Source: Aquimarina acroporae
GTDB lineage: Bacteria > Bacteroidota > Bacteroidia > Flavobacteriales > Flavobacteriaceae
Length of the DNA: 64,000 bases
Assembly: GCF_023195925.1 (NCBI RefSeq)
Contig: NZ_JALPRE010000001.1
Location: 682,001-746,000 of the forward strand
Reading direction: 5' to 3'
The position numbers and the translations under genes were made by a program. Below are positions 35,395-45,062 of this stretch, one piece after another. Positions within the stretch are counted from its first letter, which is position 1. The number at the start of each line of letters is the position of its first letter. The notes under the pieces were generated by a model. That model did no database searches and was not told where the DNA came from. It saw nothing but the letters and a program-made list of their open reading frames with translations.

Positions 35395-36372
35395 CTAGGA
35401 ACAATCTATAACTGCTTTTCCTCTAACCTTTCTATTCATTATATCTTCCAAGGCATCGTTTGCCGATTTGAGTGGATATATTTTATGAATATGCGGTTTT
35501 AATTTACCTGCTCCATACCACTGCATCAGTTGCATGGTATTTTGTAAATTCTTCTCTGGTGTCTTCATCGCAAAACTGCCCCAAAACACTCCAACAATAG
35601 CACATCCTTTGAGAAGTGCCAGATTTAAGGGAATTTTAGGGATATTACCCGCAGCAAAACCTACTACAAGATATCTACCTTCCCAAGCCATACCCCGAAT
35701 AGCAGGTTCAGAATAGTCTCCTCCTACCGGGTCATACACTACATCTACTCCTTTACCATGGGTAAGTTCTTTTATTCTATCCTTAAGATTTTCGGCAGTA
35801 TAGTTAATGACCATATCGGCTCCATACTGCTTACATAATTCCAGTTTCTCATCGGAAGAGGCTGCTGCAATAACCGTAGCTCCCATAAGCTTACCCAACT
35901 CTACTGCTGCCAATCCTACTCCACCAGAAGCTCCAAGCACCAATAATGTTTCTCCTTCTTTAAGTTGTCCTCTATCTTTTAGGGCATGATATGAGGTTCC
36001 ATAGGCCATCATAAAAGAAGCTGCAACGGGAAATTCCATCCCTGGTGGTTTTGGGAAACAAGCATGACCAGGCACTACCACCTCTTCGGCATATCCTCCA
36101 TGCATTACAAAACCAAAAACTTCATCTCCCGGTTTTACATGTGAAATTTTTGAACCCACCTCTTTTACTACTCCAGCGATATCACTACCAGGTGTAAAGG
36201 GTAATTCGGGTTTAAATTGATACAGACCTTGAACAATAAGAGTGTCTGGAAAATTTACGCCACAAGCTTTTACTCTTACAACTACTTCCTTTTCATTTGG
36301 TTTTGGACTATCTACATCTTCTAAGGACAAGGATGAGGGTGGTCCAAATTGTTTACATACTATTGCTTTCAT
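35395..36372 (-). CDS. NADPH:quinone oxidoreductase family (MDR)
   Basis: A 325-residue zinc-free medium-chain dehydrogenase/reductase. The N-terminal GroES-like domain shows GPPSSLSLEDVDSPKPNE, and the central nucleotide-binding motif is LGASGGVGLAAVELGKLMGA. Catalysis by these enzymes reduces enones, quinones or enoyl-CoA. Its start codon lies only 3 nt after the stop of the next gene upstream, so the two MDR genes are tightly coupled. Confidence 0.87.
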   Translation of the reverse strand: MKAIVCKQFGPPSSLSLEDVDSPKPNEKEVVVRVKACGVNFPDTLIVQGLYQFKPELPFTPGSDIAGVVKEVGSKISHVKPGDEVFGFVMHGGYAEEVVVPGHACFPKPPGMEFPVAASFMMAYGTSYHALKDRGQLKEGETLLVLGASGGVGLAAVELGKLMGATVIAAASSDEKLELCKQYGADMVINYTAENLKDRIKELTHGKGVDVVYDPVGGDYSEPAIRGMAWEGRYLVVGFAAGNIPKIPLNLALLKGCAIVGVFWGSFAMKTPEKNLQNTMQLMQWYGAGKLKPHIHKIYPLKSANDALEDIMNRKVRGKAVIDCS

Positions 36373-36375
36373 TTC

Positions 36376-37383
36376 TTATGACTCACTAACTTTTAATACT
36401 AATTTACCCATTTTGTTTCCTGAAAATAATCGAAGAAAAGTATCATGAAAATTCTCTATACCTTCATAAATATCTTCTTTGCTTTTAAGTTTCCCTTGAG
36501 CGATCCACATACCCATTTCCATAGCAGCTTTTCTGTAATCTTTGGCATAATCCATCACAACCATACCTTGCATAGTGGCACGATTTACTAATAAAGAAAG
36601 ATAATTGCTCGGACCTTTTATTGCGTTTTTATTATTGTACTGCGATATTGCACCACAAATTACGATACGAGCATGCATTCTTAACCTGGAAAGAGCTGCA
36701 TCAAGAATCGCACCTCCAACATTGTCAAAGTACACATCGATACCTTTGGGGCATTCTCGTTTTAAAGCATCTTTCATTGTTTCAGATTTATAATCTATTG
36801 CTCCATCAAAACCAAGCTCTTCAACAATATATTTACATTTTTCTGCTCCTCCTGCAATTCCTATAACTTTACAACCTTTTATTTTAGCGATTTGCCCTAC
36901 GATACTTCCAACCGCACCGGCTGCACCAGAAACGAGAACTGTATCTCCTTCTTTAATCTTTCCTACTTCCAAAATTCCAAAATAGGCTGTCATTCCCGGC
37001 ATTCCCAATGTTCCAATATACATTGGTAACGGAGCCAAATTAGGGTCTACCTGATACCAATTATTACCATCTGTAATGGTAAATTGCTGTACTCCACCCC
37101 AGCCAGTAAGATAATCTCCTTCTTTATACTTTGGATGATTATTGGATTTTATGACTTTACCCACTGAACCCGCTCTCATTACATTATCGATTTGCACAGG
37201 TTCTATATACGATTTCCCCTCATTCATCCAACCACGCATTGCAGGATCCAAAGAAATATACTGTTGCTCTATAAGAACCTCCCCATCTTTAAGTTCTGGT
37301 ATTTCGTTAGATTGCAATTCCCAAGTATCCGCTTCCGGAAGCCCTTCAGGTCTTTTCTTAAATATAATTTGTTTGTTATTCAT
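36376..37383 (-). CDS. MDR-family NADP-dependent alkenal/prostaglandin-reductase-like protein
   Basis: A 335-residue member of the leukotriene B4 dehydrogenase / CurA-like subgroup: YISLDPAMRGWMN is the diagnostic N-terminal block. The nucleotide-binding motif is VSGAAGAVGSIVGQIAKIKG, and CGAISQYN follows. These reduce alpha,beta-unsaturated carbonyl groups. It sits in the acyl-CoA operon 3 nt before the quinone-oxidoreductase gene. Confidence 0.88.
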   Translation of the reverse strand: MNNKQIIFKKRPEGLPEADTWELQSNEIPELKDGEVLIEQQYISLDPAMRGWMNEGKSYIEPVQIDNVMRAGSVGKVIKSNNHPKYKEGDYLTGWGGVQQFTITDGNNWYQVDPNLAPLPMYIGTLGMPGMTAYFGILEVGKIKEGDTVLVSGAAGAVGSIVGQIAKIKGCKVIGIAGGAEKCKYIVEELGFDGAIDYKSETMKDALKRECPKGIDVYFDNVGGAILDAALSRLRMHARIVICGAISQYNNKNAIKGPSNYLSLLVNRATMQGMVVMDYAKDYRKAAMEMGMWIAQGKLKSKEDIYEGIENFHDTFLRLFSGNKMGKLVLKVSES

Positions 37384-37420
37384 ATCAGCTTTTATCTTAA
37401 GTAGTATTTATCTTGTTTTT

Positions 37421-38176
37421 TTAAAGAGATGTTCCTCCATCTAGGGTGATTGTTTGCCCGGTAATAAACTTTGTGTTTTCTGATGCCAACCACACGACAG
37501 CATCTGCAATTTCTTCTGCTTGCCCATATCTTTTCATAGGGATAACACTTTTCAATCGTTTATCCATATCAGGCCTCACAGATAACAATTTATCTAGTAA
37601 TGCTGATTCTGTATACCCAGGACAAACTGCATTTATTCGAATATTCTTTGTAGCATACTCTAAGGCTGCAGATTTGGTCATACCAACTACAGCAAATTTA
37701 CTGGCACAATATGACAAATTATTCAACGATGCTTTAAGTCCGGCCAAAGAAGCAATATTAACAATGTTACCGCCTCCTTGTTTTTCCATTTGCTGAAGTG
37801 CCACTTTCATACAGTAAAAAACTCCCGTTTGATTTACAGCAATCACGCTGTCCCAGTCTTCGAGGGTATATTCTCCTGTTCGAGCCATATGCTTAGGGCC
37901 AATCCCGGCGTTATTTACAATAACATCTAATCTACCAAACTTATCTACCGTTTGTGATATTAAATTTTCAACATCTTCAAAATTAGCAACATTGGCTGTA
38001 ATAACTATTGCTTCTCCCCCGTCTTTGGCAATTTCATCCACTGTTTTCTGGGCTTTTTCTTCTTTAATATCAGAAACAACTACTTTGGCTTTATGCTTGG
38101 CAAAATGTTTAGCCGTTGCCGCTCCAATTCCTGAGCCTGCCCCAGTTACTATAACAATTTTATTTTCTACTTGCAT
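37421..38176 (-). CDS. Short-chain dehydrogenase/reductase
   Basis: A 251-residue classical SDR. Motifs are TGAGSGIGAATAKHF, VNNAGIGP, NIASLAGLKA (catalytic Ser), and YCASKFAVVGM (YxxxK). The C-terminus ends ITLDGGTSL. Closest in type to 3-hydroxyacyl-CoA/cyclohexanol dehydrogenases. One of three SDRs in the operon; each presumably acts on a different hydroxy/keto step. Confidence 0.88.
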   Translation of the reverse strand: MQVENKIVIVTGAGSGIGAATAKHFAKHKAKVVVSDIKEEKAQKTVDEIAKDGGEAIVITANVANFEDVENLISQTVDKFGRLDVIVNNAGIGPKHMARTGEYTLEDWDSVIAVNQTGVFYCMKVALQQMEKQGGGNIVNIASLAGLKASLNNLSYCASKFAVVGMTKSAALEYATKNIRINAVCPGYTESALLDKLLSVRPDMDKRLKSVIPMKRYGQAEEIADAVVWLASENTKFITGQTITLDGGTSL

Positions 38177-38188
38177 ATTTTTGATGGT

Positions 38189-38572
38189 TTAAGATGTACA
38201 TAAAATTAATCTGGAATCTTCGAGTGCTCTACTTCTAAGCGCTTTGGGATACCCTTGGTTTGAAATCATTTTCAAGAAAGCTTCTTTACTAGCATATTCA
38301 ACAATCAATATTTTATCCCATTCTTTAGTATTTTGAGGGCCTATTAGTGTAAATAATGGTTTCCCGATATAAACAATTTTCGCTTTTGATTCTTGAAAAA
38401 AAGGAGTAACCGCTTTCATATATTCGGTATATGCTTCTGCACCAGAAGTTCCGGTTTCTTCAACATGGACTTTAAATTTTAGGAGGTTCACCATTTGGAA
38501 AGTTCCTTCTAATGGCAATTGATTAAAATCCTGAAATTGTTCTGGAGTAACCCCTATAAATTGTTCTTTCAT
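38189..38572 (-). CDS. DUF1330 (NIPSNAP-like) protein, 127 aa
   Basis: A dimeric alpha/beta-barrel-type small protein: QLPLEGTFQMVNLLKFK, GAEAYTEYMKAVTPFF, KIVYIGKPLFTLIGP, and WDKILIVEYASKEAFLKM are the DUF1330 blocks. No catalytic role is proven for the family. It lies within the operon between an SDR and a transglutaminase-like gene. Confidence 0.82.
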   Translation of the reverse strand: MKEQFIGVTPEQFQDFNQLPLEGTFQMVNLLKFKVHVEETGTSGAEAYTEYMKAVTPFFQESKAKIVYIGKPLFTLIGPQNTKEWDKILIVEYASKEAFLKMISNQGYPKALRSRALEDSRLILCTS

Positions 38573-38599
38573 GTTGTGATTTTTAAAGTATACTTTTCA

Positions 38600-39235
38600 T
38601 TATATTTTAACTATATCTAATCCTTCAGACATACTTACCAGTTCTGGGTAATGAGTTTTCATATTCTCTATCATAAAATCAAATGGCACATCTTCAAAAT
38701 GCCCATAATCTTCGAGATATTCCATAAATACATTCCCTGCACTATCATATTCCTGAAACATGGAATCTTCTTCTCCATCAAATTCTAACGGAGCCACATT
38801 ACATTTCTCGCACAAAGTTTTATTGAAAGCAGGTGAAGCCTTTACCCATTTTCCGTTGAGATAAATATTCACCATACCATGAGGAGTTAACTCATTGGTT
38901 CCAAATTTCTCTGTAAGTTTTTCTACCGCAATGTGATTTTTCACTTTTGCCAAATGTATTCTAGCCGGTATACCAAGCCCTCGAAGACCAGCAATCAAAA
39001 GAATAGATTTATCTACACAATGGCCAAATGATTTTCTGGCAATGTTACTTGCTTTATATCCTTCTTTGGTAAGATGTATTTGATATGGATCATATCGCCA
39101 TTGATCTCGCACTTTATAATACAATCCAACAGCTTTTTCTTGTAATGTTAAGCTATTGGTTTTGAATTCTTCTATCAACTCCTGAATTTCAGGGGAGTCA
39201 TAGTTTAAAAAATATGTAGTAGTTATATAATTCAT
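38600..39235 (-). CDS. Transglutaminase-like (cysteine protease fold) protein
   Basis: A 211-residue protein with the transglutaminase core: catalytic Cys in KSFGHCVDKSILLIAGLRG, His in ELTPHGMVNIYLNGKW, followed by an acidic segment. The Asp of the triad is not clear. Short stand-alone transglutaminase-like proteins often cleave or make isopeptide-like bonds; the substrate is unknown. Position between the kinase-like gene and DUF1330 is part of the operon and may point to an acyl-group-related role, by inference. Confidence 0.78.
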   Translation of the reverse strand: MNYITTTYFLNYDSPEIQELIEEFKTNSLTLQEKAVGLYYKVRDQWRYDPYQIHLTKEGYKASNIARKSFGHCVDKSILLIAGLRGLGIPARIHLAKVKNHIAVEKLTEKFGTNELTPHGMVNIYLNGKWVKASPAFNKTLCEKCNVAPLEFDGEEDSMFQEYDSAGNVFMEYLEDYGHFEDVPFDFMIENMKTHYPELVSMSEGLDIVKI

Positions 39236-39240
39236 TTATG

Positions 39241-40293
39241 TTAATCTATTTTATTGGTTTGAATAGCTTTTAAGGCCAAATTGCAAAGTAAAGCCGCCGC
39301 CTGATTCAATTGTGCAAAACGAGGGTCTGTAGTTAATCCTTTGTTATATCTATAATAAATCTGTTGAGCAATAACTGCGATCTTGAATAAACCAAAAACA
39401 TAGTAAAACACAATATGATTAATTTCTCGTCCGCTTTTTTGTGCATATATTTCCACTATTCGGCTACGGCCGGGATTACCATCCATTATAGTTGGTGAGG
39501 GTATTCCTTGTTGTACAAAAGCATGATCACTTGCCATGGTCCAATACCCTAAAGACGTTCCTAAGTCCATTAAAGGATCTCCTAAAGTAGACATTTCCCA
39601 ATCTAGCACGGCAATTACTTCTTTCCAACTATCATCCTCAAAAACAATATTATCGTATTTAAAATCATTATGCACCAGGCTGTACTTATATTCTTGAGGT
39701 TGATGTTCTTGCATCCATTTCATCACTTTCTCTGCAGCTGGAACATCTTCGGTAGCAGCTTTTAGGTATTGCTTCCCCCAATTTAAAACCTGTCGTTCTA
39801 CATATCCTTGAGGCCTACCCAAATCTGCTAAACCTGCATCAGTATAATTGACGTCATGAAGTTCCACAAAAGTATCGAGCCAAGAATCTGCAATAGTTTC
39901 AAAGTCATGAGCTGGTATATTTCTCCTTTTTGCCTCTTTTACATTAAGAATTATTCCATTCACTTTTTCCATAATATAAAAAGAACATCCTAAAATATCT
40001 TGATCCTCTGTATAAGCATACATAATAGGAACCTTTGGAAAAACTTTTTGAATAGCAGACTGCACTTTAAACTCGCGTCCCATATCATGCCCGCGTTTTA
40101 TAGCACCAAAAGGCGGGCGTCGAAGTACATATTCTCTATTTTCTATTTGTATGAGGTAAGTAAGATTAGAATACCCATGGGTAAACTGAGTTACCTCCCA
40201 ATCACTTTGGGCATTTGCAATAAGCTCTTCTTTTTGAAGAAAGGCTTTTAATTTTTTTTCATCTAATTCTTCCCCTTTACGAACGTTTTGCAT
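39241..40293 (-). CDS. APH-fold kinase, ACAD10/11 kinase-domain type
   Basis: A 350-residue aminoglycoside-phosphotransferase-fold protein. The catalytic loop is LVHNDFKYDNIV (Asp210, Asn215), and the metal-binding Asp231 is in VLDWEMSTLGDPLMDLG. The N-terminal TQFTHGYSNLTYLI is the nucleotide loop. Human ACAD10/ACAD11 fuse this kinase domain to an acyl-CoA dehydrogenase, and Pseudomonas LvaA is a stand-alone form. These phosphorylate the hydroxyl of 4-hydroxyacyl-CoA. Here the gene directly follows an ACAD gene of the matching subfamily, which supports the same chemistry. Antibiotic resistance is unlikely. Confidence 0.85.
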   Translation of the reverse strand: MQNVRKGEELDEKKLKAFLQKEELIANAQSDWEVTQFTHGYSNLTYLIQIENREYVLRRPPFGAIKRGHDMGREFKVQSAIQKVFPKVPIMYAYTEDQDILGCSFYIMEKVNGIILNVKEAKRRNIPAHDFETIADSWLDTFVELHDVNYTDAGLADLGRPQGYVERQVLNWGKQYLKAATEDVPAAEKVMKWMQEHQPQEYKYSLVHNDFKYDNIVFEDDSWKEVIAVLDWEMSTLGDPLMDLGTSLGYWTMASDHAFVQQGIPSPTIMDGNPGRSRIVEIYAQKSGREINHIVFYYVFGLFKIAVIAQQIYYRYNKGLTTDPRFAQLNQAAALLCNLALKAIQTNKID

Positions 40294-40335
40294 TGTTTAG
40301 GTATATTTTATTTTGAGCTATCTTACTGTTCTAGT

Positions 40336-41550
40336 TTAATTAGAATATTTGGCAATCGTACTCTTACCAAGTTGATACATATGAACCTCATCAGGGCCAT
40401 CTGCCAAACGAAGCATTCTTGCGGCTACAAAGAAATGCGGTAAGGGAGTATCTGGCCCAACACCTTTTCCTCCGTTAATTTGGATTGCTCTATCTATTAC
40501 TCTAAGTGCCATATTTGGAGCCACCACCTTAATCATTGCGATAAGATCCTTTGAGGTTTTATTCCCTTCTTTATCCATTTTATCGGCCGCTGACAAAGTA
40601 AGTAGTCTAGCCTGCTCTATTTCACATTGCGATATTGCAATTTCTTGTCTAATACTACTATAGTCTTTAAATGTTTTACCGAAAGCTGTTCTTTCTGCTG
40701 CCCTTTGTGACATTATCTCTAAAGATCGTTGCGCCATGCCTATTAAACGCATACAATGATGTATACGCCCGGGGCCTAATCTACCTTGGGCAATTTCGAA
40801 GCCTCTTCCTTCACCTAGAATTAAATTTTCTTTAGGCACACGCACATTATCCAATACAATTTCTGCATGTCCCTCTGGTGAATCGTAAAACCCAAAAACA
40901 GATAATGGTCGAATGATTTTTAGACCTGGAGTATTCATAGGTACCAAAATCATACTTTGCTGTTGGTACCTCGATGCGTCAGGATTGGTTTTACCCATAA
41001 CAATTGCGATTTTGCAATTAGGGTCCATTCCTCCAGATGACCACCATTTACGCCCATTTATCACATATTCGTCTCCATCTTTTACAATCGAAGTTTCGAT
41101 ATTAGTAGCATCAGAAGAAGCTACCTGAGGTTCTGTCATTAAAAAAGCAGAACGAATATCCCCATTCATAAGAGGTTCTAACCATTGTTTTTGCTGCTCA
41201 GGAGTTCCATATTTTGCAAGTACCTCCATATTGCCTGTATCGGGAGCGTTGCAATTAAATACCTCAGACGACCATAATACTCTCCCCATAATTTCTGCTA
41301 ACGGGGCATATTCTAAATTGGTAAGTCCCGGACTTAAATCTCCATAACTCTTTGGCAAAAACAAATTCCATAGGCCTGCATTCTTTGCTTTTTCTTTAAG
41401 CTCCTCCATACCGGGCCAACGTTTCCATAGGTTATCTGGGTTATAATTATGAGAAGTGACCTCTTTTTCTACAGGAAGTATGTGTTCTTCAAAAAAAGCA
41501 TTTAACTTACTTTGAAGTGATATTACTTTATCAGAGTAATTGAAATTCAT
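40336..41550 (-). CDS. Acyl-CoA dehydrogenase, ACAD10/11-like
   Basis: A 404-residue FAD enzyme. The segment [18 protein letters not shown] near residue 118 is characteristic of the ACAD10/ACAD11/LvaC subgroup. Standard blocks follow: [27 protein letters not shown], and [20 protein letters not shown], with INGGKGVG at the C-terminus. In that subgroup the partner kinase phosphorylates a 4-hydroxyacyl-CoA and the dehydrogenase eliminates phosphate and rearranges the chain to a 3-hydroxyacyl-CoA. It sits immediately upstream of the kinase gene, 43 nt apart. Confidence 0.9.
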   Translation of the reverse strand: MNFNYSDKVISLQSKLNAFFEEHILPVEKEVTSHNYNPDNLWKRWPGMEELKEKAKNAGLWNLFLPKSYGDLSPGLTNLEYAPLAEIMGRVLWSSEVFNCNAPDTGNMEVLAKYGTPEQQKQWLEPLMNGDIRSAFLMTEPQVASSDATNIETSIVKDGDEYVINGRKWWSSGGMDPNCKIAIVMGKTNPDASRYQQQSMILVPMNTPGLKIIRPLSVFGFYDSPEGHAEIVLDNVRVPKENLILGEGRGFEIAQGRLGPGRIHHCMRLIGMAQRSLEIMSQRAAERTAFGKTFKDYSSIRQEIAISQCEIEQARLLTLSAADKMDKEGNKTSKDLIAMIKVVAPNMALRVIDRAIQINGGKGVGPDTPLPHFFVAARMLRLADGPDEVHMYQLGKSTIAKYSN

Positions 41551-41593
41551 AATATATTATCTGTTAAAAATTTTCTACAGGAAAAAAATTAGA

Positions 41594-42367
41594 TTATCCT
41601 GCAATCATATATCCTCCATCTGCATTATATACTCCTCCGGTCATATATGCACCAGCATCTGAAGCTAATAAGCAAACTATACCTGCCATTTCATCTGGCA
41701 TTCCCATGCGGGCAGAGGGCAGTGTTTTTTCAATTTTTTGTAATAACTGCTCATTTTGCCATAAAGCCGCGCTAAACTTTGTTTTAATCAATCCTGGACA
41801 CAGAACATTTGAACGAATACCATGTTTCCCCCATTCTTTAGCTTGGTTTTTTGTCAACATTAACAAGGCTGCTTTACTTGTGCTATATAAACCCAATCCA
41901 GCTCCCGGGTGTAATGCTTCTACCGAAGCTATGTTGATGATACTTCCTCCTCCACGATTTTTCATAGATGGCAACACCGCATTAGACAACATCCATGGGG
42001 CTTTTACATTTACATCCATAATTTTATCAAAAACCGCCTCTTCTGCATCTTCAAGTGGCCCGTAAATGGGGTTTATTGCTGCATTATTAATTAGTATATC
42101 TATTCCTCCCAAGGTTTCGATCGTCTTCTGCACTAAATGTTCTCTTTGATCTGCTTTACCAATATGACAAGCGATACCTATTGCTTTCAGATTTTCAGAG
42201 GTAAATTCTTTAACCACTTCATCTACAGCTTCCTGACTTCTACTACTTATAACCACCGTGGCACCATGTTCTGCAAGTCCTTTAGCAATAGATTTACCAA
42301 TTCCCTTACTTGAACCAGTGACAATAGCAACTTTTCCTTCAAGATTGAACGATTGTTTAATACTCAT
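41594..42367 (-). CDS. Short-chain dehydrogenase/reductase
   Basis: A 257-residue SDR. Motifs are TGSSKGIGKSIAKGL, INNAAINP, INIASVEALHPG (Ser), and YSTSKAALLML (YxxxK). A Tyr-rich C-terminus ends GGVYNADGGYMIAG. It lies between the two acyl-CoA dehydrogenase genes, like the LvaD-type reductase of 4-hydroxyacid pathways. An equivalent role here is inference. Confidence 0.88.
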   Translation of the reverse strand: MSIKQSFNLEGKVAIVTGSSKGIGKSIAKGLAEHGATVVISSRSQEAVDEVVKEFTSENLKAIGIACHIGKADQREHLVQKTIETLGGIDILINNAAINPIYGPLEDAEEAVFDKIMDVNVKAPWMLSNAVLPSMKNRGGGSIINIASVEALHPGAGLGLYSTSKAALLMLTKNQAKEWGKHGIRSNVLCPGLIKTKFSAALWQNEQLLQKIEKTLPSARMGMPDEMAGIVCLLASDAGAYMTGGVYNADGGYMIAG

Positions 42368-42383
42368 GAAATATATTTTGATG

Positions 42384-44201
42384 TTATAGATTAAATGTTT
42401 CTTTTTCTCCGGCTGTTGTTAGGGATTCTTCGTCCAATAAAATTTCAGCAAGACCATTTACTTTTGGTAGTTCATACTTAAAGAAGAATTTCATCGCATG
42501 AATTTTACTTTCGTAAAAAGTATCACTGTAGGTTGTCTGTCCTGTAACTAAACTGTTCTTTGCATGTACTGCAATATCTAACCAAATCCAGCCCATAGTA
42601 ATGTTACTCAAGAACTCCATAAACGGTGTAGCATCTGCTAGGAATTTTTCGAAATCGCCCTTTTGTGCAAAACCAGTTAAAAACACAATAACTTTTTGTG
42701 CTAGTTTTAGCTTTTCTCCCAATTTACCTGCATATATCTTGAGATCATCAAATTTGGTTGCGTTTTGAATAGTTTGCATCACTTCATTGGTCAAGTATTC
42801 TAAAGCTTTTCCATTTTCCATGACTACTTTACGACCTAATAAATCTAAAGATTGAATTCCTGTAGTTCCTTCATAAATTGGAAAAATTCTAATATCCCGA
42901 TAATACTGTTGGAGTATATAATCTGCACAGAACCCATATCCTCCCAGTACTTGCAATCCATTTGAAACTGAATATGCACCTGCATCTGAAGGATATGTCT
43001 TAACCATAGGAATAATAAGTTCTAAAAGAAGACTATATTTTTCCTTCTCGGCTGGGTCTTTTGTCGTTTCTTTAAGGTCATAATACTTAGATGCCAAAAG
43101 TACTAAACTCAATGATCCTTCTGAAACCACTTTTTGTAAAAGTAGCATTCTTCGTACATCGGGATGATTAATAATTAAAGTCTGGCTCTTATCTAGGTCT
43201 TTCTTACCGGTACTGGTAAGTTTTCTTCCCTGTGGACGTTCTTTTGCATATTGTAACGAAGCATGATATGCCGCTGTGGCTATTGCAGCAGCACCTCTTC
43301 CTACTGCTATTCTAGCTCCGTTCATCATTAAAAACATATATTTTAAACCCTGATGTGCTTCTCCTACGAGCCATCCTCTACAATCATCTGCATCCCCAAA
43401 CCCTAAGTGTGTTGTGCAATATCCACGTTGTCCTAATTTTTGAAAATCGGCCACGGTAGTTACATCATTTGGTATAAGTTCACCATTGTCATTATATCTC
43501 TTTTTAGGAACTACGAATAGTGAAATACCTTTTGTACCTGCAGGAGCTCCCTCAATTCTAGCCAATACCAGATGCACAAAATTATCTGCATACTGATGAT
43601 CTCCTCCGGAAATAAAAATCTTTTGTCCTGTTATTTTATAATATCCATCATTGGTTGGTTCTGCTTTGGTAACTACATCAGACAAAGAACTTCCCGCTTG
43701 CGGTTCTGTAAGACACATGGTTCCTCCCCACTCTCCAGACAACATATTAGGTACATATGTATCGTTAAGCTCTTTGTTTCCGAAATGAATAATTAATTCT
43801 GCGGAACCAAGAGTTAAGCCTACATAACCAGGTAAATGATTGTTTGCCGCATCTTGAATAAAAGCTGAAGCCGTATATACCATCATTGGAAGCTGCAATC
43901 CTCCCGCTTCGTAGTCAAAAGTTCCTGAAATCAGCCCCATTTCTCCTCCTTTTTTCATCATAACTTCGACCTGCTTATGCACAAAGACTTTTCCATCCTT
44001 ATGATAGGCAGGTTGTTCATCCATTTCTTTAAAATAGGGAAACAGCTCTCGATCTGAGAATTCTTTAACCGAGTTTAGGAACATATCTAAAGACTCTTTA
44101 TCATGGTCTGTAAAACGTTCTTGTTTAATTACTTCGTCTAACTCGTGTAGGTCGTATAGAAAATATTTTAGCGTATCGAAATCTATATATTGTGAAGCCA
44201 T
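42384..44201 (-). CDS. Large acyl-CoA dehydrogenase (about 600 aa, DmdC/FadE-like type)
   Basis: A 605-residue FAD acyl-CoA dehydrogenase of the long class with an extra C-terminal helical domain. Blocks include MCLTEPQAGSSLSDVVTKA, YKITGQKIFISGGDHQYAD, and GAYSVSNGLQVLGGYGFCAD, with the catalytic Glu likely in YEGTTGIQSLDLLGRK. Its size resembles DmdC (3-methylmercaptopropionyl-CoA dehydrogenase) and other long-form enzymes; the substrate is unknown. It is the first gene of the operon and 160 nt downstream of the Crp-family regulator. Confidence 0.88.
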   Translation of the reverse strand: MASQYIDFDTLKYFLYDLHELDEVIKQERFTDHDKESLDMFLNSVKEFSDRELFPYFKEMDEQPAYHKDGKVFVHKQVEVMMKKGGEMGLISGTFDYEAGGLQLPMMVYTASAFIQDAANNHLPGYVGLTLGSAELIIHFGNKELNDTYVPNMLSGEWGGTMCLTEPQAGSSLSDVVTKAEPTNDGYYKITGQKIFISGGDHQYADNFVHLVLARIEGAPAGTKGISLFVVPKKRYNDNGELIPNDVTTVADFQKLGQRGYCTTHLGFGDADDCRGWLVGEAHQGLKYMFLMMNGARIAVGRGAAAIATAAYHASLQYAKERPQGRKLTSTGKKDLDKSQTLIINHPDVRRMLLLQKVVSEGSLSLVLLASKYYDLKETTKDPAEKEKYSLLLELIIPMVKTYPSDAGAYSVSNGLQVLGGYGFCADYILQQYYRDIRIFPIYEGTTGIQSLDLLGRKVVMENGKALEYLTNEVMQTIQNATKFDDLKIYAGKLGEKLKLAQKVIVFLTGFAQKGDFEKFLADATPFMEFLSNITMGWIWLDIAVHAKNSLVTGQTTYSDTFYESKIHAMKFFFKYELPKVNGLAEILLDEESLTTAGEKETFNL

Positions 44202-44360
44202 AATGTATTATTTTACAATATTATGTATGAATTACACAATAAATTTCGTGAATATTTAACAGATTCTCATTAAACCAGTTTAATAAATATATTTTTTTAG
44301 ATTCTCTTAACTTTTAGAAAAGAAAGTGATAAAAAGCACCCTCATCTATTTTTACAAAAA

Positions 44361-45002
44361 CTAACTCTTACTTAGTCTTTTACGTATTTTTGACAGCCCT
44401 ACGGGAGTTAACCCTAAATATGAAGCAATAAGATATTGAGGTACTCGTTGGAACAGTTCTGGTCTTTTTTTTTGTAGTTCCAAGTATCGTTCCTGATTAG
44501 AAAGATTTCTTAATTGATTAATACGCTGAAAAGTAATTACAAATGTTCTTTGCATAGATAATCTTCCAAAACGTTCCAATTGGTGAGAATGATCAAACAC
44601 TTTTTGAACATCTGTTTTAGAAATAGCATATACCGTAATATCTTCTAGAGCTTCTATATACGACTCAGATGGTATTTCTTGTATGTAAGCATATAAATCT
44701 GTAAAAAAGGATCCTTCAGTAAAGAACTCCATTACTTGGGCCTTCCCTTCTTCCATAGAGTAGTAAGAAACACAGCCTTTTTTCATAAAATAGAAATACT
44801 CAATATACTGTCCGGGTTTCAGTAGAAAATCCCCTTTCTTAAAAGTTTTCCTTTTATAAAACTTCATGCCGAACTCCATATCAGAGTCGCTAACATGTGC
44901 ATAAGATCTTATCGTTTTTTTTAATTCTTCCAAAGGAACACTACTGTTTTCAACGAAAGAACAAAATATTTTGGAAATCACAAAAAGTAATCGCTTATCC
45001 AC
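44361..45002 (-). CDS. Crp/Fnr-family transcriptional regulator
   Basis: A 213-residue regulator: an N-terminal cyclic-nucleotide-like beta-roll (KKGDFLLKPGQYIEYFYFMK, GCVSYYSMEEGKAQVMEFFTEGSFFTDLYAYI) and a C-terminal winged HTH (QRVPQYLIASYLGLTPVGLS then KIRKRLSKS). The cAMP-ligating Arg is not obvious, as is common in Bacteroidota members, so the effector is unclear. It is upstream of the acyl-CoA operon in the same direction and a plausible regulator of it. Confidence 0.86.
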   Translation of the reverse strand: MDKRLLFVISKIFCSFVENSSVPLEELKKTIRSYAHVSDSDMEFGMKFYKRKTFKKGDFLLKPGQYIEYFYFMKKGCVSYYSMEEGKAQVMEFFTEGSFFTDLYAYIQEIPSESYIEALEDITVYAISKTDVQKVFDHSHQLERFGRLSMQRTFVITFQRINQLRNLSNQERYLELQKKRPELFQRVPQYLIASYLGLTPVGLSKIRKRLSKS

Positions 45003-45062
45003 TCATTATAATCATTTTACACATCTGACCTTATTCTTATAAACAACTTTTTTGAGTAATGC

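Noticed and set aside
39241..40293. Aminoglycoside resistance kinase
   Set aside because: Fold is shared, but the operon partner is an ACAD10/11-like dehydrogenase, which favours acyl-CoA metabolism.
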